Counted from the stretch's first letter, positions 1-10,743 are shown. The stretch: DNA of 64,000 nucleotides from Roseobacter denitrificans OCh 114 (GCF_000014045.1 NC_008209.1:3371001-3435000), one strand, 5' to 3'. A program made the numbers and translations. The notes: generated by a model not told the origin, from the letters alone.

Positions 1-167
1 GCAGGCCGACGAGGGCGTCGCCGCCGAATAACTCTGGCACTGCTTGAAAGCAAACGCAGCACCCCTGCCGGGTGTTGCGTGCGTACGGTGGGTTAAGGGC
101 ACGCTCACCCGCCTTATGGATAACGCTGGATATGCCGCCTTTGCGGCCCTTTAAAGCGAGGTCCAAC

Positions 168-1487
168 ATGCCCACCCGAGCCGCCCTGTCCCATATTCCC
201 GGCCCGCCGACGCCGCCCCTGATCGGCCATACGCTGAAAATCGCCCGGGACAGCTATGGCACGCAGCAAGACTACATCAAGCGCTACGGCCCTGTTTACA
301 AAACCAAAATGCTGGGTGTGTGGCGGGTGAACCTCTGTGGGCCGGATGCCTTGCAACATGTGCTGCTGGACAAGGACAAGATTTTCTCTTCGACCGGAGG
401 GTGGGATGCGCTGCGCCGCATCTATCCCGGCGGGTTGATCCTGCAGGACTTTGACAAACACCGGCAGGACCGTCGCATACTCACCGCCGCGTTTCGCGCC
501 TCGGCCATCCGCGATTACCGCATGCGAATGGGCGAGATCATGCTTGATCTGTTGCAACACTGGCCCAAAGATGCACCTTTCGACTTTTACGAAGCGATCA
601 AGGACCTGACCCTGCGCATGGGGGGCGCCGTGTTCATGGGCCTGCCGCTCGACGGTGATCTGGCCAAACAGATCAACCGGGCGATCACCGATGAAATCCG
701 CGCCTCTGTCACACCAATCCGAACCGCGATCCCCTTTACCCCGATGTGGCGCGGCATCCGCGGGCGCGATTTTCTGCGCGAAACCTTCCGCAAGATGATC
801 CCGGAACGACGTGCCCGCGGCGGGGACGATTTCTTTTCGCAGATGTGCATGGCCAAGGATGAAGACGGCAAGGGCTGGAGCGAAGACGAAATCCTCAACC
901 ATTTCAACCTGTTGATCATGGCAGCACATGATACCACCGCCACATCCCTGACCGTGATCATGGCGGCGCTGGGGACACATGGCGATTGGCAACAGCGCCT
1001 GATCGACGAAGTGGATGGCTTGGGCGATGGCGATCTGGACGAGGAAGCGCTGGGTCAGATGAAGGAAACAGACAAGGTTTTCCGCGAAGCCCTGCGTCTG
1101 GTGCCGCCCGTCCCGTTCATCCCGCGCATGGCCACACGGGATTTTCACTGGCACGGCTATGACATCCCCGCTGGGACCTCGCTTGCGCTGAACCCCGGGG
1201 TGACAATGCTCTCACCAGAGCTGTTTTCAAATCCGACACAGTTTGATCCCGACCGCTTTGCACCAGACCGGGCAGAGGACCGCATCCACCGTTTCGCATG
1301 GACGCCCTTTGGCGGCGGCGCGCATAAATGCATCGGCATGCATTTTGCTACGATGCAGGTAAAACTGTTCATCGCGACACTCTTGCGTCAACGCAGGATA
1401 GAACTGCCCGGCGGCGCGCCGGAATGGCACAGAATGCCTATTCCAAAGCCCAAAGGCGGGTTGCCCGTTCTTTTGCCCGCGCGGTAG
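168..1487 (+). CDS. Cytochrome P450
   Basis: A 439-residue cytochrome P450, a haem-thiolate monooxygenase that needs external redox partners; none is encoded nearby. The I-helix oxygen-activation motif AAHDTT is at residues 252-257, the K-helix ExxR at E307-R310, and the haem-binding loop FGGGAHKCIG has the ligand at Cys388. The ATG at 168 is chosen over the upstream ATG at 72 because it gives the usual soluble bacterial P450 length and begins just before the proline-rich hinge (IPGPPTPP). The overall look is closest to the CYP51/CYP26/CYP120-like branch, but the substrate cannot be read from sequence. A short frame ending in TAA at 29-31 may be the tail of an upstream gene on the same strand. 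Confidence 0.93.
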   Translation: MPTRAALSHIPGPPTPPLIGHTLKIARDSYGTQQDYIKRYGPVYKTKMLGVWRVNLCGPDALQHVLLDKDKIFSSTGGWDALRRIYPGGLILQDFDKHRQDRRILTAAFRASAIRDYRMRMGEIMLDLLQHWPKDAPFDFYEAIKDLTLRMGGAVFMGLPLDGDLAKQINRAITDEIRASVTPIRTAIPFTPMWRGIRGRDFLRETFRKMIPERRARGGDDFFSQMCMAKDEDGKGWSEDEILNHFNLLIMAAHDTTATSLTVIMAALGTHGDWQQRLIDEVDGLGDGDLDEEALGQMKETDKVFREALRLVPPVPFIPRMATRDFHWHGYDIPAGTSLALNPGVTMLSPELFSNPTQFDPDRFAPDRAEDRIHRFAWTPFGGGAHKCIGMHFATMQVKLFIATLLRQRRIELPGGAPEWHRMPIPKPKGGLPVLLPAR

Positions 1488-1500
1488 GGCGGACACAAAA

Positions 1501-1526
1501 AAAGCCGCGGCATGCGTCGCGGCTTT
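1501..1526 (-). terminator. Rho-independent terminator after the Hsp20-DUF1150 pair
   Basis: A 9-bp perfect stem (aaagccgcg / cgcggcttt) with an 8-nt loop is followed, on the minus strand, by a run of T (the A run at 1497-1503). It lies between the convergent P450 and DUF1150 genes and is oriented to end minus-strand transcripts; it may also stop the P450 message. Confidence 0.8.
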
Positions 1527-1549
1527 CACCAAGGCTCAACTGTCTAGGG

Positions 1550-1774
1550 TCAGTGCACCGGCACCGGAGCGTAATCATTCTGGCGCGCCAGCACAAAGGC
1601 CAGTTTTCTGTCCGCGACCAGCGCCAATTGCTGCCCGTCACTGTCGTGCACCGCATAAAGCTGCTCAAGCCCTTCGATCTTGCCCTGCACTTCGGTCGGC
1701 AGATCGCTCACATCAACTGTTTTGACGTAAACGATACGGTTGTCGCGTGATGGTGTTTCAAACGGTTCCTGCAT
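1550..1774 (-). CDS. DUF1150 family protein
   Basis: A 74-residue protein of the DUF1150 family, which in Rhodobacterales is commonly found directly behind an Hsp20 gene. No catalytic motif or membrane segment is visible; the sequence reads as a compact alpha/beta domain. It starts 4 nt after the Hsp20 stop, with an AGGGG ribosome-binding site lying inside the end of that gene, so the two are translated from one message. The pairing suggests a role in the stress response, but the biochemical function is unknown. Confidence 0.85.
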   Translation of the reverse strand: MQEPFETPSRDNRIVYVKTVDVSDLPTEVQGKIEGLEQLYAVHDSDGQQLALVADRKLAFVLARQNDYAPVPVH

Positions 1775-1778
1775 GGTC

Positions 1779-2192
1779 TTACCCCTTCTTGATGTTGATG
1801 GTCTGAACGACAGTCGGTGTTTTTTCCCGGCTCAGATCCAGATGCAGCAGACCGTTTTCCATCACGGCCTCCCCCACATCCACGCCCTCAGCCAGCACAA
1901 AACTGCGCTGGAACTGGCGCGCGGCGATCCCTCTGTGCAGGAAAACACGGCCCTCGTTGTCATCTGTCTGACGCCCCCGGATGACCAGCTGGCGGTCCTC
2001 AACGGTGATCGACAGATCGTCTTCGGAAAAACCCGCCACAGCCAGTGTGATGCGGTACGAAAACTCCGACGTCTGTTCGATGTTAAACGGAGGGTAGCCT
2101 TCGTTGCCGGCTTTCGCCGTGCGTTCCAGCAAACGTTCGAGTTGTTCAAATCCCAACATGTGGGGATAAGACGCCAAGGTCATTTTTGTCAT
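1779..2192 (-). CDS. Small heat-shock protein, Hsp20 family
   Basis: A 137-residue alpha-crystallin-type holdase chaperone that binds unfolding proteins without ATP. The central alpha-crystallin domain (about residues 35-125) includes the typical segments FSYRITLAVAGF and VFLHRGIAARQFQRSF, and the C-terminus carries an INI (IxI) motif used for oligomer assembly. The ATG at 2192 has AAGGA eight bases upstream; an internal ATG at 2183 is the alternative. An RpoH-like promoter lies about 70 bp upstream, and DUF1150 follows in the same transcript. Confidence 0.93.
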   Translation of the reverse strand: MTKMTLASYPHMLGFEQLERLLERTAKAGNEGYPPFNIEQTSEFSYRITLAVAGFSEDDLSITVEDRQLVIRGRQTDDNEGRVFLHRGIAARQFQRSFVLAEGVDVGEAVMENGLLHLDLSREKTPTVVQTINIKKG

Positions 2193-2259
2193 GCGACACG
2201 TCCTTTTAGGATTAAGCGACAGTCAGCGCCGGCCCCTTTGAGGCAACCGGCTAACATCA

Positions 2260-2288
2260 ATATGGGAAGGCTTGTCGCGCAAAGCAAG
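2260..2288 (-). promoter_or_regulatory. Putative RpoH (sigma-32) promoter for hsp20
   Basis: On the minus strand, CTTG (complement of 2285-2288) is followed after 17 bases by TCCCATAT (complement of 2260-2267). This fits the heat-shock layout of CTTG, about 16-18 bp, then CCCCATNT. The position, about 70 bp before the Hsp20 start, is suitable. It is a pattern match only. Confidence 0.5.
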
Positions 2289-2351
2289 GGCTATGCGCTC
2301 AAAGGGTTATCGCTTATTATGCGGCGAAACGGTCAACGGAATCACAGTCCC

Positions 2352-2576
2352 ATGAATGCGCCTACCGATCTGTCGATGAAAACGGATGAAGTCCTGCGGG
2401 TCGAGCTTGCAGTTTTCCGTCGTGAGCATCGCGATTTGGACGATGCAATTCATGCACTGGTCGAGCAGGGAACAGCCGATCAGCTGACCCTGCAGCGCCT
2501 GAAAAAGCGCAAGCTGCTGTTGAAAGACATCATCGCGCGGATCGAAGACCGTCTGACCCCGGATATCATCGCCTGA
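2352..2576 (+). CDS. DUF465 (YdcH-like) small protein
   Basis: A 74-residue, highly charged and largely helical protein ending in the DUF465/YdcH pattern (LxxLKKRKLLLKDxIARIEDRL). The family is small, cytoplasmic and of unknown function. The ATG at 2352 is taken as start; the ATG at 2376 (MKTDEVLRVEL) would give a 66-residue core and cannot be excluded. It is divergent from hsp20 and lies 80 bp before purE without an obvious operon link. Confidence 0.8.
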   Translation: MNAPTDLSMKTDEVLRVELAVFRREHRDLDDAIHALVEQGTADQLTLQRLKKRKLLLKDIIARIEDRLTPDIIA

Positions 2577-2657
2577 GGCATGCCCGGTGCATTGCGCACC
2601 CCATCCGTTTGATTATAGTCCGGATTTAGAAATATCAGGCGCAAGGGGCCCTTTTCA

Positions 2658-3146
2658 ATGACACCTCCCTCTGTCGGAATAATCATGGGCAGCCAGTCGG
2701 ATTGGCCAACCCTGCGTGAGGCCGCACTGGTGCTGGATGATCTTGGCGTTGCGTATGAAAAACGTATCGTTTCGGCCCATCGCACACCGGATCGGCTCTG
2801 GGACTATGGCGTCACCGCCGTGGACCGGGGCTTGCAGGTGATCATCGCCGGTGCCGGGGGCGCGGCCCATCTGCCCGGCATGATGGCATCAAAAACGCGC
2901 GTGCCGGTCATCGGGGTCCCTGTGCAGACACAGGCCCTGTCCGGTGTTGATTCGCTTTATTCGATCCTGCAGATGCCGCGCGGCTATCCGGTCGCGACAA
3001 TGGCAATCGGGGCCGCCGGTGCCAAGAACGCCGGGCTGATGGCCGCAGGAATCCTTGCGCTCAACGATGCCGACCTTGCGGCACGTCTGGACGCATGGCG
3101 CGCTGCACTTTCTGCCTCCATCCCTGAGGAACCCGTTGATGAATGA
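2658..3146 (+). CDS. purE: N5-carboxyaminoimidazole ribonucleotide mutase
   Basis: Class I PurE, 162 residues, the usual size. It converts N5-CAIR to CAIR in de novo purine synthesis. The phosphate-binding GSQSDW motif is at residues 11-16 and the catalytic SAHRTP stretch with His41 at 39-44; the central glycine-rich [11 protein letters not shown] segment is intact. It overlaps purK by 8 nt, so the two steps (PurK then PurE) are made from a coupled transcript, as is typical for this pair. Confidence 0.97.
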   Translation: MTPPSVGIIMGSQSDWPTLREAALVLDDLGVAYEKRIVSAHRTPDRLWDYGVTAVDRGLQVIIAGAGGAAHLPGMMASKTRVPVIGVPVQTQALSGVDSLYSILQMPRGYPVATMAIGAAGAKNAGLMAAGILALNDADLAARLDAWRAALSASIPEEPVDE

Positions 3147-4206
3147 ACCCTTGAAGACCGGATCCACCATCGGGATCCTGGGTGGCGGGCAGCTGGGCCG
3201 GATGCTGGCCGTGGCGGCGGCCCGTCTTGGCCTCAAGACACATGTCTTTGAGCCCGGTGCTGAGCCCCCCGCAAGCCACACCGCGCACCGGCTGACAACC
3301 GCAGCTTACAGTGACACGGAAGCGTTGATCGCATTTGCACGCTCCGTTGATGTGGTCACATATGAGTTCGAGAACATCCCCACCGACGCGCTGGATACGA
3401 TCGAGGCCATCACCCCGATAAGACCGGAACGCGAAGCCCTGCGCGTCAGTCAGGACCGCCTGATCGAAAAGGCATATCTTGAGGGTCTGGGCTTGCAAGT
3501 GGCTCCCTTTGCGCCGGTGAACGATGCTGCGAGCCTGCAAAAGGCGGTCGATCAGATCGGCACCCCCTCAATCCTCAAAACATGTCGCTTTGGCTATGAT
3601 GGCAAAGGTCAGGCCAAGCTGAACACGCCTGACGACCAGCCTGCGGCACTGGCGGCGATGGCAGATCAGCCTGCCGTGCTCGAAGGGTTTGTGACCTTCA
3701 GCCGCGAAGTCTCCGTCATTGCCGCGCGCAGCGTCAATGGCGATGTGGCCTGTTTCGATCCCGGCGAAAACATCCACAAAAACGGCATTCTGCACACGAC
3801 GACCGTCCCTGCATCCCTTAGCGCCACACAGCGCACAGATGCCGTATTGATGGCCGCGAAGATATTGAACGCTCTCGATTATGTTGGCGTGTTGGGGGTT
3901 GAGCTTTTCGTGACGCCCCAAGGTCTGATCGTGAATGAAATTGCACCACGGGTGCATAATTCGGGGCATTGGACGCAGAACGGCTGCGCCATCGACCAGT
4001 TTGAACAGCATATCCGCGCGATCGCAGGCTGGCCTTTGGGCGACGGAACGCGCCATTCGGATGTGGTCATGGAAAACCTGATCGGCGACGATATGGACCG
4101 CGTCGCAGAAATTGCACGCGAAAGCGGCGCAGCCTTACATCTTTATGGCAAGGCTGACGTCAAACCGGGGCGCAAAATGGGCCATGTGAACCGTATCGCA
4201 CGCTGA
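3139..4206 (+). CDS. purK: 5-(carboxyamino)imidazole ribonucleotide synthase
   Basis: ATP-grasp enzyme of 355 residues that carboxylates AIR with bicarbonate and ATP to give N5-CAIR, the substrate of PurE. The N-terminal [12 protein letters not shown] nucleotide-fold motif, the central ATP-grasp segment ([12 protein letters not shown]) and the C-terminal metal-binding stretch ([14 protein letters not shown]) are all present. The ATG at 3139 overlaps the purE stop; the longer frame upstream would run through purE and is not used. The gene ends 4 bp from the convergent phnM-like gene. Confidence 0.97.
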   Translation: MNEPLKTGSTIGILGGGQLGRMLAVAAARLGLKTHVFEPGAEPPASHTAHRLTTAAYSDTEALIAFARSVDVVTYEFENIPTDALDTIEAITPIRPEREALRVSQDRLIEKAYLEGLGLQVAPFAPVNDAASLQKAVDQIGTPSILKTCRFGYDGKGQAKLNTPDDQPAALAAMADQPAVLEGFVTFSREVSVIAARSVNGDVACFDPGENIHKNGILHTTTVPASLSATQRTDAVLMAAKILNALDYVGVLGVELFVTPQGLIVNEIAPRVHNSGHWTQNGCAIDQFEQHIRAIAGWPLGDGTRHSDVVMENLIGDDMDRVAEIARESGAALHLYGKADVKPGRKMGHVNRIAR

Positions 4207-4210
4207 TCGC

Positions 4211-5356
4211 TCAGGCGGCGAAAAATCGGGTCGCGACATCGCCTGCCATATGGCTGATTCGCCCTTTGACCAGCGTCGCCGCGACGCGCCGGGTTTCTCT
4301 GTCAAGGATTACCAGATCAGCGCGTTTTCCGGGCGACAGCACGCCGCGATCCTCAAGACCCAGAACCTTTGCCGGGCCGCAGGACACAAGCCCCCACGCA
4401 TCAGCAAAAGAGGCAAGCCCGGTTTTCGCCAGCATCAGCGCCGCGCGCCTCGGGCTGGGATAGTGGTAATCTGACGCGATGGCATCACACAGGCCAAGCG
4501 CGATCAGATCAACGGCGCTGGCGTTGCCCTTGTGTGAGCCCCCGCGCACCACATTCGGTGCGCCCAGAACCACAAGATCCCCCTTGGCTTTCGCGGCCTT
4601 GGCAGCCTCAAGCGTTTCGGGGAATTCGGCGATATGCGCGCCGCGCTCATGCCAGTCGTCCCGTATTGATTTTTGCGCATCGTCATGGCTGCCCATGCGG
4701 ATACCCTGCGCGCTCAGTTGCGCACAAAGACCATCCAGCGCCACCGGTACATCGTCTGAGTGCGCATGCAAATCCATCATCATCTGAAAATGCACATCCG
4801 GGTTACGCCCGGCCTTGAGCGCCTGCCCGACCATGCGGGGCGGTTGGCGACCCTGCGCCAGACGCGCATGCGGCAGGTGATCGTTGAAAACGATGTATTC
4901 AACGCCCCACTGCATCATCTTTTCCGGAATATCCGGATAAAGGTCCAGCAAATGCGTCTCCAGCCGCAATTGCGCCCGCAGGTCCGTGACCAGCTTGGGC
5001 GCAGTTTCCTTTATCGCGCGGAACACCTGATCTGCAAAAGTGAGACCGCGCAATCCGCCCTCCCAACTGACGAATTGCGCCAGTACCCCCGTCGTAATCC
5101 CATTGGCGGCGAGTTCGGTTTCCGTGGCAATCAACCCTTCGGCCATTTCTTTCATCGCGCCACGACGCGGCGCGAGGTGACGCTCAAAACCATCGCCATG
5201 CACGTCGATAATACCCGGCAGCACCATATAGCCGCTGAGGTCCACATCGCGCCCTGCCCCTTGCGCGCAAATCATGCCATCGCTCATGCAAAGCGGGTCG
5301 TTATGCATGCCCACAGGGCCGAGCACGTCGCCACCGACAAATCTAAGGTCTTCCAA
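4211..5356 (-). CDS. phnM: PhnM-type amidohydrolase (alpha-D-ribose 1-methylphosphonate 5-triphosphate diphosphatase)
   Basis: Amidohydrolase-superfamily protein of about 381 residues, matching PhnM. In the C-P lyase pathway PhnM removes pyrophosphate from ribose-1-methylphosphonate triphosphate. The metal-binding HGD of [10 protein letters not shown] is near residues 53-55, further ligand regions are [10 protein letters not shown] and GSHDDAQKS, and the C-terminal [10 protein letters not shown] is standard for the superfamily. No ATG gives a family-like N-terminus; a TTG at 5356 behind GGGGGA gives MEDLRFVGG and a 14-nt overlap with the upstream lipase gene, so it is preferred (GTG at 5371 is possible). 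No other phn gene is in the window, so the physiological substrate is uncertain. Confidence 0.85.
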   Translation of the reverse strand: MEDLRFVGGDVLGPVGMHNDPLCMSDGMICAQGAGRDVDLSGYMVLPGIIDVHGDGFERHLAPRRGAMKEMAEGLIATETELAANGITTGVLAQFVSWEGGLRGLTFADQVFRAIKETAPKLVTDLRAQLRLETHLLDLYPDIPEKMMQWGVEYIVFNDHLPHARLAQGRQPPRMVGQALKAGRNPDVHFQMMMDLHAHSDDVPVALDGLCAQLSAQGIRMGSHDDAQKSIRDDWHERGAHIAEFPETLEAAKAAKAKGDLVVLGAPNVVRGGSHKGNASAVDLIALGLCDAIASDYHYPSPRRAALMLAKTGLASFADAWGLVSCGPAKVLGLEDRGVLSPGKRADLVILDRETRRVAATLVKGRISHMAGDVATRFFAA

Positions 5357-6140
5357 TCTGATCCCCCACACCCGGCACGCAACTGCCATCCGGACAGCCC
5401 AGTTGATCCAGTATCGTGTCAAACCACGTGATGCTCTGGTCAAAAGCACCTGTGTTCAGAAACGCCATGACCTGACCGATCACCGTCGGGCTGTTCATCA
5501 TGAAGGTATGCGTAACAGGCAGAATGATATGATCTTTCATGCCCGCTACACGCGTTGAATAAACGGCGACCTTGCCGTCATCCGCGCCGGGCAGGAGTGT
5601 CGAAAAATAGGGGTTGATCGACTGGTCCCCCGCAATGACCCCCAATTCAAAATTCACAGGCGGCAGGCTGCGCGGCAGATCATTCGGCCCGGTGCCAAGC
5701 TGTTCGCCTGCAGGGCCGTTGATCCAGCCGAAGGCTTCGATGTCGTCAAAAGCATCGACCACCTCGCTGCCTTGATTGGGCGGGCCCAGCATCACGACGC
5801 GGCCGATCCTGTCAGAGCCGACCTCGGCCGCCCATTGGCGCAGCAAAATGCCACCCATGGAATGGGTCACAAAATCGACGCGGGGCACATCCCCGCAGGC
5901 GGCCACCGCATCCGGCAGGGTTCTGGCAACCAGTTCTTCGACAGGTGCCTCTGTTGACGGATATCCGGGACGCACCACGCGGTAGTTCTCTGAGGCGAGG
6001 GCCGCCTCCATCAGCGCAAAGGAGAGTTCGGTGCGCGCCAGCCCATGCAACAGGACGACACATCGGTTTTGCACATCCGCCGCCCCGAGCGTTGCCCAAA
6101 AGCTCGCAACCATCAAAACAGATAAGAAGACGCGTTTCAT
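5343..6140 (-). CDS. Secreted alpha/beta hydrolase, lipase-like
   Basis: A 265-residue protein with a clear N-terminal signal peptide (about residues 1-21) and an alpha/beta-hydrolase fold of the triacylglycerol lipase/PGAP1 type. The oxyanion region [10 protein letters not shown] comes first, the nucleophile is Ser94 in THSMGG (Thr replaces the first Gly of GxSxG), the acid is Asp187 or Asp188 in GADDGKV, and the base is His211 in PVTHTF. It is likely a periplasmic or exported esterase/lipase. Its end overlaps the phnM-like start, suggesting one transcript although the functions are not obviously related. Confidence 0.88.
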   Translation of the reverse strand: MKRVFLSVLMVASFWATLGAADVQNRCVVLLHGLARTELSFALMEAALASENYRVVRPGYPSTEAPVEELVARTLPDAVAACGDVPRVDFVTHSMGGILLRQWAAEVGSDRIGRVVMLGPPNQGSEVVDAFDDIEAFGWINGPAGEQLGTGPNDLPRSLPPVNFELGVIAGDQSINPYFSTLLPGADDGKVAVYSTRVAGMKDHIILPVTHTFMMNSPTVIGQVMAFLNTGAFDQSITWFDTILDQLGCPDGSCVPGVGDQIGRP

Positions 6141-6212
6141 AGGCTGTCAGATAGAGCTATTGTGCGCCATTAAAAAGGACGACGTAACGCTGTTTGACAG
6201 GAATTTGCACGA

Positions 6213-6668
6213 ATGCGCCCAAAATCACCAAGAATTGCGGCACGCGCGATCATCGTCAGGAACAACCGTATTCTTCTGGTAAACGCCTGGCCTGACGGCA
6301 AAAGCACGCTGCTTTGTGCGCCCGGTGGTGGGGTGCACGTCGGCACCTCGCTGCCGCAGAACCTTGCGCGCGAAGTCCATGAAGAAACCGGCTTGCGCAT
6401 CGAGGTCGGTGCCCCCTGCCTCATCAACGAGTTTCACGACCCCGATACGGGCTTTCACCAGATCGAGGTATTCTTTCGGTGCACATTGTCGGGCAGCGAC
6501 ACGATTGACCCCGACTGGAATGATCCGGAAAACATCGTCTCCCAATGGGTCTGGGCATCACCGGAGGAGATGAAAAACCACAGGGTGAAACCCGACAGCC
6601 TGTTTCCGGTCGCGTTCGGGGACGAGATGGCATTCAGCTACGATCCGCTGGAGACGATTGTTTTGTGA
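6213..6668 (+). CDS. NUDIX hydrolase
   Basis: A 151-residue NUDIX domain protein, which hydrolyses nucleoside diphosphates linked to another moiety. The Nudix box begins at G39 and includes REVHEETGL (R53-E54 and E57-E58-G60), but the first Glu of the consensus, expected at position 45, is Thr. The remaining metal-binding glutamates are present, so activity is plausible but may be altered. The substrate is not predictable. The 3' end overlaps the convergent EamA gene by 35 nt. Confidence 0.9.
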   Translation: MRPKSPRIAARAIIVRNNRILLVNAWPDGKSTLLCAPGGGVHVGTSLPQNLAREVHEETGLRIEVGAPCLINEFHDPDTGFHQIEVFFRCTLSGSDTIDPDWNDPENIVSQWVWASPEEMKNHRVKPDSLFPVAFGDEMAFSYDPLETIVL

Positions 6669-7482
6669 CCGCAAGGCCGATGCCCGCGACAACAAGTGCC
6701 GCCGCCACTGCGATTTCGAGGGTAAGGCGTTCATTCAGCACCAGGGCCCCAGCGAGGATCGCGATGATCGGCACGCTCAGTTGAACGACAGCGGCGACGC
6801 TTTGCTGCAGGCTTGGCAGCACACTGTACCACAGCGCATAGCCCAGACCAGAAGTCAGCGCCCCACACAGGATCGCCAGCAAAACGCCGATACCCGAGGC
6901 CTGTTCGATAAAGGCGAAGGTCAGGATCAACAATATCGGCAGGCAAATCAGAAAATTCGCTGCGGTCGCCGCCAGCGGGTTGGCTTCGGATTTTCCGCTG
7001 ATCGTATAGGCGGCCCAGCCAAGCCCGGCACAGATCATGCTCGCAGCCCCCAGTATCCCGCCGCTGTCACCCGGTTCCGGCCAGAGCGCGACAACCAGCC
7101 CCAGAAAGGCAATTCCCGCCCCCATCAACTGGCGCAGGGTCGGCGTGACCCCATAGACAGCCCCGTAGGTAAACATGGAAATCTGCACAACCCCAAAGAG
7201 GATGAGCGCCCCAAGCCCCGCATCAAGTGTGATGTAAGCCACTGAAAAGCCGATCATATAGATGCAAAGGCTCACCGCTCCAATCAGGCGCGCACGCCCG
7301 CGCACGGGCACCTTTGCGCCCTTCATCAGCACAAGACCACACAGCAGCGCCGCCCCGGCAAGAACGCGGATCAAGGCAAAGCTGATGGGGTCGATGTGCC
7401 CCGGTTCAATCGCCATACGGGTCAGGATGGAATTCGACGCAAAGGCGATCATCGTGAAACTGGTGACGAAAAACAAGCGCAT
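6634..7482 (-). CDS. EamA/DMT-family inner-membrane transporter
   Basis: A 282-residue protein with about ten hydrophobic segments arranged as two EamA halves, the drug/metabolite transporter pattern; members export amino acids, metabolites or drugs. The start is set at the ATG at 7482 (MRLFFVTSFTMIAFASNS), directly before the first membrane helix; the frame upstream is rich in Arg and not membrane-like. The tail overlaps the convergent NUDIX gene by 35 nt. The substrate is unknown. Confidence 0.9.
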   Translation of the reverse strand: MRLFFVTSFTMIAFASNSILTRMAIEPGHIDPISFALIRVLAGAALLCGLVLMKGAKVPVRGRARLIGAVSLCIYMIGFSVAYITLDAGLGALILFGVVQISMFTYGAVYGVTPTLRQLMGAGIAFLGLVVALWPEPGDSGGILGAASMICAGLGWAAYTISGKSEANPLAATAANFLICLPILLILTFAFIEQASGIGVLLAILCGALTSGLGYALWYSVLPSLQQSVAAVVQLSVPIIAILAGALVLNERLTLEIAVAAALVVAGIGLAVTKQSSPADRS

Positions 7483-7633
7483 GGCCGTTCCCTGATGCTG
7501 AACCTGCGGTCCGTTGATGCGCCTTGGCATGGGCAACTGCCTATACTGGAAGCGTATCGAGGGAAAGAGGGGGACCATCGCGCGCGTCCCGCGCAAGCCC
7601 GTGGACCACGCCCGCGCAGACCCGTGCGCGATA

Positions 7634-7666
7634 GAAAAAGGGGCCCGCCATCTCTGGCGCGCCCCC
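7634..7666 (-). terminator. Terminator of groESL
   Basis: On the minus strand a GC-rich stem-loop (GGGGGCGCGCC / GGCGGGCCCC with mismatches) is followed by TTTTT, about 30 bp beyond the groL stop. This is a typical intrinsic terminator at the end of the groSL transcript. Confidence 0.75.
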
Positions 7667-7694
7667 ATAGTTCATACCGTCAGGTATGGCATGA

Positions 7695-9356
<1,662 letters not shown>

Positions 9357-9393
9357 TTAAGTGTTCAGCGTTGGATCAGACAATCCGGGGCTT

Positions 9394-9705
9394 TCAGGCC
9401 GCTTTGGCTTCTGCCGCGGCTGCGATGATCCCGAGGATGTCGCTCTCTTTCATGATCAACAGCTCTTCACCGTCGAGGGTGACTTCTGTTCCGGACCATT
9501 TGCCAAAGAGGATTTTATCACCTTCGGATACGGCCATCTCGATCAGTTCGCCGCTGTCCTTGCGCGCGCCTTCACCGCAGGCAACAACGATGCCCTCTGC
9601 GGGTTTTTCTTTCGCGCTTTCGGGGATGATCAATCCGCCGGAAGTTTTCTCTTCGCTTTCAACGCGGCGCACCAAAACACGGTCATGAAGTGGTTTGAAT
9701 GTCAT
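9394..9705 (-). CDS. groS: Co-chaperonin GroES (10 kDa)
   Basis: A 103-residue GroES, the lid of the GroEL chamber. The N-terminal [11 protein letters not shown], the mobile loop with SGGLIIP, and the C-terminal beta strands with GKWSGTEV are standard. It is the first gene of the groSL operon; the CIRCE element and a sigma-70-like promoter lie about 70-130 bp upstream. The short Ala-rich tail (AAAAEAKAA) is common in alphaproteobacteria. Confidence 0.98.
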   Translation of the reverse strand: MTFKPLHDRVLVRRVESEEKTSGGLIIPESAKEKPAEGIVVACGEGARKDSGELIEMAVSEGDKILFGKWSGTEVTLDGEELLIMKESDILGIIAAAAEAKAA

Positions 9706-9771
9706 CTTTGCAGCTCCTTAAGGCTCAAAGTTTCTCCCAGACAGCATCCTCGTTCCTGTGGAATGCCGTCG

Positions 9772-9798
9772 TTATCACTCATTCGGTACGAGTGCTAA
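9772..9798 (-). promoter_or_regulatory. CIRCE operator (HrcA-binding) of groESL
   Basis: An inverted repeat with arms TTATCACTC (9772-9780) and GAGTGCTAA (9790-9798) separated by exactly 9 bp. This matches the CIRCE consensus TTAGCACTC-N9-GAGTGCTAA except for one base in one arm. CIRCE is the binding site of the repressor HrcA. It sits just downstream of the predicted -10 element, so bound HrcA would block transcription. Confidence 0.92.
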
Positions 9799-9805
9799 CG
9801 CGCTG

Positions 9806-9834
9806 TAGTTAGGGATAGGCGCGATACGAGTCAA
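9806..9834 (-). promoter_or_regulatory. Sigma-70-like promoter of groESL
   Basis: On the minus strand a TTGACT -35 element (complement of 9829-9834) and a TAACTA -10 element (complement of 9806-9811) are separated by 17 bp. CIRCE begins 8 bp beyond the -10 box, the expected geometry for HrcA repression. Confidence 0.65.
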
Positions 9835-9886
9835 CAGCGACGTCCGCAAATTTTTCCCAATCTCGAACACTTCTGCTTTTCAGGAC

Positions 9887-10555
9887 TCAATCACCCAAAA
9901 CCCGAGGCGTCAGCGCCACGGCTTCCGCCCCTGCAGAGGTCAGTCCATAGACACCGGTTGCCACTTTTTCAAACCAGTTATAGTGGTCATCCCGCATGAT
10001 ACGCGTCGCGTTCACAACGCCTGTTTCGCGTGCAACCTCGGCCCCTTTCGACGCCCCGACCTCAAACAGGTAAAGCGCAATCTTGGTCGCATCCTGCCGA
10101 TAGGCGGTTATCAGCCCCGCGCGGGTCTGCCCGCCTTCATTCGGGTCCCCCGCACGGCGCGCAAACTCGCGCAACAGGGCCGACTGGCGTTTTTTCGATT
10201 TGCGCGGCCGATAGGGTCCGGGGTCGCAATGCACCTCAACCAGACCATCAGACAGACGCACCGTAATCACACCCAGCGACAAACGCCGCGCAAGGGCGAC
10301 ATTCTCTTTCAGAGATCTGGCAAACCGCTTGCCGGCCAACCTCGGAACCGCAAGATAGACGTCATCCGTCACCGCCTGACGCGCGATGCATTGATGAAAC
10401 AGCGCCAGGGAAAACCCCGTTTTCAACTCGACCACAACCGGCGGCTCATCCCCGCGCAGCGCAACCACATCCACCGCCCCGATCTCGGACTTGACACGAT
10501 ACCCCTGCCCTTCGAGCAAGGATTTTATCGGCGGATACAAGTCAGTCTCTCGCAT
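9887..10555 (-). CDS. DUF2161 family PD-(D/E)xK phosphodiesterase-like protein
   Basis: A 222-residue protein of the DUF2161 family, annotated as a putative phosphodiesterase with a restriction-endonuclease-like fold. The active-site pattern is visible in the N-terminal half: Asp29 in GAVDVVAL followed by Glu43-Leu-Lys45 in VVVELKTG. The basic central segment (PRKSKKRQ) could bind nucleic acid, and the C-terminal part resembles a winged-helix. It stands alone, with no methylase or helicase beside it, so the cellular substrate is unknown. Confidence 0.82.
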   Translation of the reverse strand: MRETDLYPPIKSLLEGQGYRVKSEIGAVDVVALRGDEPPVVVELKTGFSLALFHQCIARQAVTDDVYLAVPRLAGKRFARSLKENVALARRLSLGVITVRLSDGLVEVHCDPGPYRPRKSKKRQSALLREFARRAGDPNEGGQTRAGLITAYRQDATKIALYLFEVGASKGAEVARETGVVNATRIMRDDHYNWFEKVATGVYGLTSAGAEAVALTPRVLGD

Positions 10556-10743
10556 GTTTTTCCTCTGGCATGCCGTTCATTGGCACGCGAAAACTCAAAA
10601 CAGATATGTCCACAGCCGGGGTTTGGTGTCACTGGTCGCCAGCGCCAAGGCAGCCACCTGCGGTTGAAAAACCATAGAATAAGGGCTCATTCAACTTTGA
10701 GTTATGCACTATTTTGTTCTGGCGGCGGCCCGGAGGGTGTAGG

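Noticed and set aside
2..31. C-terminal end of an upstream gene (ten codons ending in TAA)
   Set aside because: Too short to support as a feature; mentioned only in the P450 entry.
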